A stretch of DNA of 10,601 nucleotides from the NCBI GenBank assembly GCA_012523875.1, contig JAAYSW010000121.1, positions 1-10,601 on the forward strand, written 5' to 3'. Source of the DNA: Clostridiales bacterium (lineage in GTDB: Bacteria; Bacillota; Clostridia; Oscillospirales; Ruminococcaceae). The translations under genes and the position numbers were made by a program. This document shows positions 6,344-10,601 of the stretch, one piece after another. Below the pieces are notes generated by a model that saw only the letters and a program-made list of their open reading frames with translations, had not been told where the DNA came from and searched no databases. The stretch's first letter is position 1. Each line of letters opens with the position of its first letter.

Positions 6344-7186
6344 ATGATACTGCCACAACAATATATAGATAAAATAATAATTACGGCTCTTAATGAGGAT
6401 ATTAATTATATAGATGTTACAACTGATAATTTAATTGCCGATGGGCATAAAAGCTCTGCTTATTATGTTGCAAAGGATAGTGGAGTTTTATGTGGAATTG
6501 ACGTAGCTGTTCGTACCTTTGAGCTTTTAGGCGGAGGAGTGAGTACGGAAATTCTTATACAGGACGGACAAAAAGTTAAAAATGGTGATATAATAGCAAA
6601 ATTCGAGGGGGATACTAAGGTATTATTAAAGGGCGAAAGGACTGCCTTAAACCTTTTACAACATATGTCAGGTATATCTACTGCGACAAATAGATGTGTC
6701 GGGCTTGTTACAGGTACAAATGCACAGGTTACAGATACAAGAAAAACTATTGCTGGACTTCGTTCATTACAGAAATACGCTGTTACTGTAGGTGGTGGCA
6801 AAAACCATCGTTTTAACTTATCCGATGGAGCAATGTTAAAGGATAATCACATAGATGTTTATGGGGGGATTGTTCCCGCTGTTAAGGCATTGAGGGCTAA
6901 GATTGGGCATATGGCTAAAATTGAAGTTGAGGTTCGTAGTCTTGATGAGCTACAGGAGGCGATTTCAGCTGGGGCAGATGTTATTATGCTTGATAATATG
7001 GATTGTGAAACAATGAAAAAGGCTGTTGAAATAACGGATAAAAGAGCAGTGTTAGAGGCATCTGGTAATGTTACAGAAAATAATATAAGAGAAATTGCCG
7101 AAACAGGTGTTGATATAATTTCTCTTGGTGCATTAACACATTCCGTCAAAAGTTTTGATATTTCAATGAAAATAAAAACAATTTAA
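6344..7186 (+). CDS. nadC: Quinolinate (nicotinate-nucleotide) phosphoribosyltransferase
   Basis: Converts quinolinate plus PRPP to nicotinate mononucleotide, CO2 and pyrophosphate, the committed step into the NAD pool; cytoplasmic. At 280 residues it has the normal family length. The N-terminal domain carries DVTTDNL and the long helix ERTALNLLQHMSGISTATN. The barrel domain has DTRKT (Arg133), GGGKNHRFNLSDG (Lys153, His155, Arg156 at the phosphate/quinolinate site), LKDNHI (Lys166-His169), a conserved EVEV strand, MLDNM and LEASGNV, and ends with the phosphate-binding ISLGALTHS. AAGGAG (6331-6336) begins immediately after the nadB stop and sits 7 nt before the ATG, so nadB and nadC are co-transcribed and closely coupled. 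A palindrome CAATTTAAATTG (7179-7190) spans the stop codon; no terminator separates the gene from the membrane-protein gene downstream. Confidence 0.96.
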   Translation: MILPQQYIDKIIITALNEDINYIDVTTDNLIADGHKSSAYYVAKDSGVLCGIDVAVRTFELLGGGVSTEILIQDGQKVKNGDIIAKFEGDTKVLLKGERTALNLLQHMSGISTATNRCVGLVTGTNAQVTDTRKTIAGLRSLQKYAVTVGGGKNHRFNLSDGAMLKDNHIDVYGGIVPAVKALRAKIGHMAKIEVEVRSLDELQEAISAGADVIMLDNMDCETMKKAVEITDKRAVLEASGNVTENNIREIAETGVDIISLGALTHSVKSFDISMKIKTI

Positions 7187-7221
7187 ATTGAAATTATATG
7201 CGAGAGCAAAAGGGGAAAGCC

Positions 7222-8454
7222 ATGGATAATAAATCTAAAGGTAAATTTAGTTTTGTTAAAAGTGATTTGGCTAAAACTATAATTTTATGTGGTGTAATAT
7301 TACTTGTGATTGCATTTATGCTCATCAGATATGAAGGCTTTTTTAAGATAGTTGGTAAGGTATCTAGGGTTTTTCGCCCTGTTTTAATTGGTGGAATTAT
7401 TTCTTTTATCTTAAATAATCCATTGAATAAAATTAATGTTTTTTACCAGAAGCTAGTACAAAAAAGGTTTGATAAAAAAGCTAAAATCAAAAAAAACCCT
7501 ATTCGCCAGAATAATAATAGAAAGCTTCCTTTCTTCCTTTCAGTTTTAACAGTTTATCTAATGGCAATAGCGATAATTGCAATTTTATTATTGTTTATTA
7601 TCCCTCAGTTCATCGAGAGTATCAAGCTTTTTATTGAAAACTTTAATGCATATTATAATAATTTTTTAAATTTTATTGATAAGAATTTTTCACAATATGA
7701 TTTTAAATGGATTAAAGAACTTGATTTATTAGAAAGGCTTGAAAAGCTAAAATTTTCAGACGTTTCAACATATATACCAGATGTAATAAAAACAACCTTT
7801 GGAATAACTGCTGGAATTTTTGGGTTTACAATAAGTTTTATAAGCGTAATTGTTGATGTTGTTGTTGGAATTGTTTTTTCTATATATATATTATCGGATA
7901 AAGAACGATTAAAGCGTCAGGCTAAATCAGTTACAAAGATGATGTTTAAAGAGAAAACATACGAACGTATATCCTATTATACAAGGCTTACGACTAATAC
8001 ATTTACTAAATTTCTAAGTGGGCAAATTACAGAAGCATTTCTTTTAGGCGTATTTTGCTTTATAGGCATGACGGTAATTGGTTTTGAATATCCTCTTATG
8101 ATAAGCACAATCGTTGGTATTACGAATATTATCCCAATTGTGGGGCCTATCTTTGGAACTATACCAGGAGTAATTGTATTATTACTTGTTAATCCGTCCC
8201 ATGCGATTTGGTTTGTAATTTATATAATCATTCTTCAACAACTTGAATCTAATCTTCTTTATCCTAGGGTTGTGGGAAGTTCAGTTGGATTACCTCCATT
8301 ATGGGTACTTTTAGCTGTCTTAATCGGAGGTGGTCTTGGTGGAGTTTTAGGTATGATAGTTGCTGTTCCTTTTATGTCGATAATTTATACAATAATAAAA
8401 GATGAGGTTAATAAGAAAAAGGAAGTAAATGCAAGTGTGAAAAATAAACCATAA
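7222..8454 (+). CDS. AI-2E family (PerM/YdbI-like) membrane transporter
   Basis: A 410-residue integral-membrane protein of the AI-2E/UPF0118 family, whose members have been linked to autoinducer-2 export, Na+(Li+)/H+ antiport or other fluxes; the substrate here is unknown. Predicted membrane segments lie near residues 19-36, 52-70, 103-128 and 200-225, with a cluster from about 267 to 390. The extended loop between the third and fourth segments is typical. C-terminal landmarks are GITNIIPIVGPIFGTIPG and, later, LYPRVVGSSVGLPPLWVLLAVLIGGGLGG followed by a basic tail. An AAAGGGG site at 7209-7215 favours the ATG at 7222; the ATG at 7198 has no such site. It starts 35 nt after nadC with no terminator between, so it is probably the third gene of the nadBC transcript, though a functional link to NAD synthesis is not evident. 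Confidence 0.9.
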   Translation: MDNKSKGKFSFVKSDLAKTIILCGVILLVIAFMLIRYEGFFKIVGKVSRVFRPVLIGGIISFILNNPLNKINVFYQKLVQKRFDKKAKIKKNPIRQNNNRKLPFFLSVLTVYLMAIAIIAILLLFIIPQFIESIKLFIENFNAYYNNFLNFIDKNFSQYDFKWIKELDLLERLEKLKFSDVSTYIPDVIKTTFGITAGIFGFTISFISVIVDVVVGIVFSIYILSDKERLKRQAKSVTKMMFKEKTYERISYYTRLTTNTFTKFLSGQITEAFLLGVFCFIGMTVIGFEYPLMISTIVGITNIIPIVGPIFGTIPGVIVLLLVNPSHAIWFVIYIIILQQLESNLLYPRVVGSSVGLPPLWVLLAVLIGGGLGGVLGMIVAVPFMSIIYTIIKDEVNKKKEVNASVKNKP

Positions 8455-8477
8455 TAGAACTATGATAATTTTTTGAA

Positions 8478-8513
8478 AAAATCGGACAGAAGTTAATCTG
8501 TCCGATTTTATTA
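8478..8513. terminator. Bidirectional terminator between convergent genes
   Basis: AAAATCGGACAGA (8478-8490) pairs perfectly with TCTGTCCGATTTT (8497-8509) around the loop AGTTAA. On the plus strand the stem runs into ATTTTATT; on the minus strand it runs into TTTTTTC and more A/T. It sits between the AI-2E-family gene and the oppositely oriented pdaA gene, so it can end both transcripts. Confidence 0.85.
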
Positions 8514-8522
8514 GCTATTCAA

Positions 8523-9287
8523 TTATAAATTATACCCTTTTGCACGCAGTGAGTCTATTACTTCCCCTATGATTTCGCTATTAGTTTTAGAAACGGAATG
8601 AAGAAGGTAAATTCCTCCCCCATGTGCGGCACCGTTTAAATTCTCTAATGCCTTAGAGGCACTAGGCTGGCTATCAACTTGCCAATCGACATATGCATAA
8701 CTCCACATTAAAGTTTTATATCCTAAATCCTGTGTAGTGGCTAATGATACTTCTGAAAACTCTCCGCAAGGAGGTCTTAAATACTGCATTTCGTAGTTGT
8801 ATTTTTCTAATACATAATCATGCAAATCCATGATTTCAGCCTTACATTCATCGACGCTTAAATCAGGCATGGATGCATGTGTCATACCGTGATTACCTAA
8901 GATGTGACCTTCGTCAATCATTCTTTGAACCAGCTTTGTTTCCTTAATAGCATAATCTCCTGTAAGGAAGAATATAGCTGTTACATTTTTTTCTTTTAAC
9001 GTATCGAGAATTGGTATAGTGTATCCGTTTTCATAACCTTGATCAAATGTCAAAATAATAGCATTCTTATCGTCAGAAAGTGCATAAGCATCAAATTGTC
9101 CATATTGCGAATTAAAATCAATCGCACCATACGGACAATTATTTCCGTCAACCATCTTACCTTGACCATAACCATGTTTTCTAGTATCAAGTGATGTTGC
9201 AACAATAGATGTGTTCCCGCTGAAATAAAAAACATTTACAAGCATTATGGTTAGTGCGGTTGTTATAATAGTTTTAATTTTCTTCAT
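8523..9287 (-). CDS. pdaA: PdaA-type polysaccharide deacetylase (muramic delta-lactam / spore cortex)
   Basis: A 254-residue exported NodB-fold deacetylase closest in motifs to Bacillus subtilis PdaA, which removes the N-acetyl group from muramic acid so that muramic delta-lactam can form in the spore cortex. An N-terminal signal or anchor segment (KKIKTIITTALTIMLVNVFYF) is followed by HGYGQGK (38-44). The catalytic motifs are LTFDQGYENGYT (79-90; base Asp82), GNHGMTH (131-137; metal His133 and His137), RPPCGEFSE (171-179), DWQVDSQ (201-207) and LLHSVS (228-233). The second Asp of the general TFDD motif is Gln83; PdaA proteins commonly differ there (Asn in B. subtilis), which supports this subfamily. 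The ATG at 9287 has AAGAGG (9295-9300) 7 nt upstream; a TTG-initiated longer form at 9323 is rejected. The gene implies a spore-forming ancestor or host. No cwlD neighbour is visible. Confidence 0.88.
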   Translation of the reverse strand: MKKIKTIITTALTIMLVNVFYFSGNTSIVATSLDTRKHGYGQGKMVDGNNCPYGAIDFNSQYGQFDAYALSDDKNAIILTFDQGYENGYTIPILDTLKEKNVTAIFFLTGDYAIKETKLVQRMIDEGHILGNHGMTHASMPDLSVDECKAEIMDLHDYVLEKYNYEMQYLRPPCGEFSEVSLATTQDLGYKTLMWSYAYVDWQVDSQPSASKALENLNGAAHGGGIYLLHSVSKTNSEIIGEVIDSLRAKGYNL

Positions 9288-9398
9288 TATACATCCTCTT
9301 ATCAAAGGAATAGCAATTCGCAATAAAACTGCTTGTTAACCAAAAAACATTTTGAATTAACATTAATATTATATGCCGTCATTATAAACTTACTCTAA

Positions 9399-9432
9399 TA
9401 AATAAAAACCAAAATAAAAGCCAAAATAAAAA
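9399..9432. repeat. Tandem 12-nt A-rich repeat
   Basis: CCAAAATAAAAG (9409-9420) is followed directly by CCAAAATAAAAA (9421-9432), with a partial third copy (TAAATAAAAA) before it. On the minus strand these form T-rich runs just downstream of the ireB terminator stem, giving repeated U-tracts. The remaining gap to pdaA (9288-9398) is A/T-rich. It has a TATAAT on the minus strand at 9381-9386 but no good -35, so a pdaA promoter, possibly of a sporulation sigma factor, could not be fixed. Confidence 0.55.
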
Positions 9433-9449
9433 CGGACTTAAAAAGTCCG
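9421..9449 (-). terminator. Intrinsic terminator of ireB
   Basis: On the minus strand CGGACTT pairs with AAGTCCG around a TTT loop (9433-9449), followed by TTTTTATTTT (9423-9432). It lies 23 nt past the ireB stop and separates ireB from pdaA, so the two are not obligately co-transcribed. Confidence 0.82.
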
Positions 9450-9472
9450 CTTTATATTAAACAAGAAATTTA

Positions 9473-9718
9473 TTATTCAGCAAGATAGGATTTTACAAGT
9501 ACCTGTAAGAGTTCATCCCTATCTATATGACGAACTAAACTTCGAGCATTATTAAACGTGGTTATGTATGTTGGATCCTCAGATAGAATATAACCAACTA
9601 TTTGATTAATAGGATTATAACCCTTCTCTACAAGGGCATCATAAATAACAGTAAGGTTTTTCTTGATTTCTTGTTCTTTTTCTTCAATTACAGAAAACGT
9701 CATTGTTTCATCATTCAT
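9473..9718 (-). CDS. ireB: IreB-family regulatory phosphoprotein (UPF0297/YrzL)
   Basis: A small cytoplasmic protein of 81 residues, normal for the family. In Enterococcus faecalis, IreB is a substrate of the transmembrane Ser/Thr kinase IreK (PrkC-like) and affects cephalosporin resistance. The family core KGYNPINQIVGYILSEDPTYIT...NNARS is intact (residues 32-60), followed by a charged C-terminal helix region ending RDELLQVLVKSYLAE. Near the N-terminus MNDETMTF aligns with the enterococcal phospho-acceptor stretch TDETVRF: Thr5 matches one acceptor threonine, while the other is Asn2 here. AAGGGAG (9729-9735) precedes the ATG. The gene has its own promoter and a terminator right after it. The neighbours often found with this gene in Firmicutes (alaS, ruvX/yrrK, yrzB) are absent, so it stands alone here. 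The kinase gene is not in the window. Confidence 0.92.
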   Translation of the reverse strand: MNDETMTFSVIEEKEQEIKKNLTVIYDALVEKGYNPINQIVGYILSEDPTYITTFNNARSLVRHIDRDELLQVLVKSYLAE

Positions 9719-9741
9719 AAAAAATCATCTCCCTTGAATAC

Positions 9742-9770
9742 ATTATATCCTATTTTAGCTCATATAACAA
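9742..9770 (-). promoter_or_regulatory. Sigma-A promoter of ireB
   Basis: On the minus strand TTGTTA (9765-9770), a 17-nt spacer and a consensus TATAAT (9742-9747). The predicted start near 9735 coincides with the beginning of the ribosome-binding site (9729-9735), so the leader would be only about 17 nt. Confidence 0.72.
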
Positions 9771-9835
9771 GTGCTTTTAAGAAAAATTGTATTTATGTAT
9801 GTGTTAAACATAATTTTTTGTGCATATCATACAAT

Positions 9836-9867
9836 ACCATTTGGGACAGAACGACTGCCCCAATGGT
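9836..9867 (-). terminator. Imperfect hairpin downstream of the DUF1540 gene, possible weak terminator
   Basis: ACCATT (9836-9841) pairs with AATGGT (9862-9867), GGG (9843-9845) with CCC (9858-9860) and CAG (9847-9849) with CTG (9855-9857) around AACGA. There is one mismatch and one bulge. It lies 28 nt past the DUF1540 stop, where a terminator is expected, but no T-run follows on the minus strand. Its role is therefore uncertain: RNA 3'-end protection, rho-dependent ending, or a repeat copy. Confidence 0.4.
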
Positions 9868-9894
9868 AAAGAGAGTTGAGTTACCGCTCTGTTA

Positions 9895-10068
9895 CTATTC
9901 AGAACCAAGAACGAACGAATTACAATCTGTGCATTCAGGCATTGTTGGATTTGATTCATGTGTTCCAACCTCAATTGAATCAAGTGTACAATATTCCTCA
10001 TCACCTAAATTGTATTCACACTGTGTTACTGAACATTGGATGCTACTATTTTTCTTACGGTCCTCCAT
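9895..10068 (-). CDS. DUF1540 domain-containing small cysteine-rich protein
   Basis: A 57-residue protein, too short for most gene callers. It begins MEDRKKNSSIQCSVTQCEYN. Five cysteines (12, 17, 27, 46, 49) are spaced C-x4-C-x9-C-x18-C-x2-C, with YCTLDSIEVGTH in the middle and ECTDCNSF near the end. This matches the DUF1540 pattern of Clostridia and Bacilli, whose function is unknown; the cysteines suggest metal binding or a redox role (inference). There is no signal peptide or membrane segment, so it is probably cytoplasmic, or spore-associated as some small cysteine-rich proteins are. AGGTG (10076-10080) sits 7 nt before the ATG. It is upstream of ireB on the same strand, 176 nt away, but ireB has its own promoter. 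Longer frames overlapping this region on either strand lack motifs and are shadows. Confidence 0.85.
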   Translation of the reverse strand: MEDRKKNSSIQCSVTQCEYNLGDEEYCTLDSIEVGTHESNPTMPECTDCNSFVLGSE

Positions 10069-10082
10069 TTTAAAACACCTCG

Positions 10083-10094
10083 CTTAATATTAAG
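10083..10094. promoter_or_regulatory. 12-bp perfect palindrome before the DUF1540 ribosome-binding site
   Basis: CTTAATATTAAG is self-complementary and lies 2 nt from the AGGTG ribosome-binding site, within the predicted leader. It could be an operator or a small RNA fold; A/T-rich palindromes of this size also occur by chance. Confidence 0.3.
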
Positions 10095-10153
10095 AGATTT
10101 ACCTTTTTTGAAACTTTAAAAATATTTGTCTCTATATTTAGAGAACATAAATA

Positions 10154-10182
10154 TTATTAGCATATAAAAAAGTTTTATACAA
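10154..10182 (-). promoter_or_regulatory. Predicted promoter of the DUF1540 gene
   Basis: On the minus strand TTGTAT (10177-10182), a 17-nt spacer and TAATAA (10154-10159) preceded by TGC, an extended -10. The leader would be about 80 nt. The match is moderate and the region is A/T-rich. Confidence 0.4.
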
Positions 10183-10328
10183 AATTTTAAAAAATAAAAC
10201 CTGTCATAATCAACAAGTTATAATGATTTTCAAAAGATAAATTTGTATGAACTTCTATTCTTTGTTAATAAAGATGTAAACAGTGTTACAAAATATATAC
10301 AAAAGTTTATAATATACTATAAATACAA

Positions 10329-10358
10329 TTGACTTAATGGTGCTTTATGTGTTATCAT
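10329..10358 (+). promoter_or_regulatory. Sigma-A promoter of the 3'-terminal membrane-protein gene
   Basis: TTGACT (10329-10334), an 18-nt spacer and TATCAT (10353-10358) preceded by TGT, an extended -10. It predicts a start near 10365 and a leader of about 43 nt with AGGGGG (10395-10400) as ribosome-binding site. Confidence 0.65.
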
Positions 10359-10408
10359 AGGTTCAGAGATTTTTTTACTTAAAAATAAGAATATAGGGGG
10401 AAAACTTA

Positions 10409-10601
10409 ATGAATGAACATAATGAAAACAATCTTGATGTTAATCAGACGCAAATTGCTTCTGGCATTGATGTAGTAAAAAAGAAGAAACCAGTAGCAAT
10501 TTTTGCATTGGGTGGGGGACTACTGCTTGTTATAGCAGCCATTATTTCCTATTTATTTATACCATCACTAAAAAATACAGTTAATATGATGGTGATGAAG
10601 C
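10409..10601 (+). CDS. Unrecognised single-pass membrane protein, 3' end outside the window
   Basis: Only the first 64 codons are present and the frame is open at the window end. The start ATG at 10409 follows AGGGGG (10395-10400) by 8 nt; the overlapping ATG at 10413 runs into a stop after 20 codons. Residues 1-23 are hydrophilic and Asn-rich (MNEHNENNLDVNQTQ). A KKKK cluster (24-27) is followed by a hydrophobic helix at about 28-51 (PVAIFALGGGLLLVIAAIIS), then PSLKNTVNMMVMK. The positive residues before the helix and the lack of a cleavage-like site suggest an N-in, C-out anchored protein with an extracytoplasmic domain. I do not recognise the family. It has its own promoter and is divergent from the DUF1540 gene. 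Confidence 0.75.
   Translation, partial: MNEHNENNLDVNQTQIASGIDVVKKKKPVAIFALGGGLLLVIAAIISYLFIPSLKNTVNMMVMK

Larger units (their letters stand above)
10069..10408. other. A/T-rich divergent intergenic region
   Basis: About 340 nt between the divergent DUF1540 and membrane-protein genes, with no coding frame that looks real. It holds a predicted promoter on each strand, a perfect palindrome CTTAATATTAAG (10083-10094) just upstream of the DUF1540 ribosome-binding site, and a small inverted repeat TCTCTA/TAGAGA (10129-10144) in the DUF1540 leader. It also has an imperfect dyad GTAAACAGTGTTAC (10276-10289) about 40 nt upstream of the plus-strand -35 box. Confidence 0.6.

Noticed and set aside
7198..7221. 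Upstream ATG for the AI-2E-family protein
   Set aside because: No ribosome-binding site; AAAGGGG is well placed for the ATG at 7222.
9288..9323. Longer form of PdaA from a TTG at 9323
   Set aside because: It puts extra residues ahead of a good signal sequence, and AAGAGG is correctly spaced for the ATG at 9287.
9804..10004. 66-codon minus-strand frame overlapping the DUF1540 gene
   Set aside because: It is in another frame from the DUF1540 motif, lacks a ribosome-binding site and shows no family features.
9602..10087. 161-codon plus-strand frame over ireB and the DUF1540 gene
   Set aside because: It is antisense to two genes with recognisable families and has no motif of its own.

Overview
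This AT-rich window reads like a low-GC Gram-positive anaerobe of the Clostridia, probably a gut or rumen Lachnospirales-type bacterium. The taxonomic call is inference from gene content: a PdaA-type spore-cortex deacetylase, an IreB regulator, a DUF1540 protein, a one-gene ABC exporter, and the remnant of a GH5 cellulase. No rRNA, tRNA, CRISPR array, insertion sequence or phage gene was seen. I found no strong case for a wholly new system. The most informative signals are a broken cellulase, an inverted repeat over the nadB promoter, structured repeats near the left end, and a very small DUF1540 gene.

Layout. (1) 1-607 (+) is the C-terminal part of an AEC-family permease. It is followed by a GC-rich branched hairpin and a second block of three hairpins, which together fill the gap up to 840. 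(2) 841-2925 (+) is a two-gene unit: a short MGMT-family protein whose stop codon directly abuts the start of a half-size ABC exporter. (3) 3056-4333 (+) is an Rv3722c-like (subgroup Ic) aspartate aminotransferase with its own promoter and a strong 15-bp terminator hairpin. (4) 4419-4661 (-) is the broken 3' end of a GH5 endoglucanase. (5) 4879-8454 (+) is nadB-nadC followed by an AI-2E-family membrane protein. It has a good sigma-A promoter, a 16-bp inverted repeat over the -10 and start region, and a bidirectional terminator at the end. (6) 8523-10068 (-) holds pdaA, ireB and a DUF1540 gene, each apparently transcribed separately. (7) 10409 to the end (+) is the 5' end of an unrecognised single-pass membrane protein, divergent from the DUF1540 gene.

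How the genes fit together. The aminotransferase can make L-aspartate. NadB oxidises L-aspartate to iminoaspartate, NadA (not in this window) condenses that to quinolinate, and NadC converts quinolinate to nicotinate mononucleotide. Aspartate supply and NAD synthesis are therefore neighbours, but a terminator and a separate promoter divide them. The remaining genes (permease, exporter, spore-cortex enzyme, Ser/Thr-kinase-linked regulator) look like ordinary housekeeping or accessory functions with no evident common pathway.
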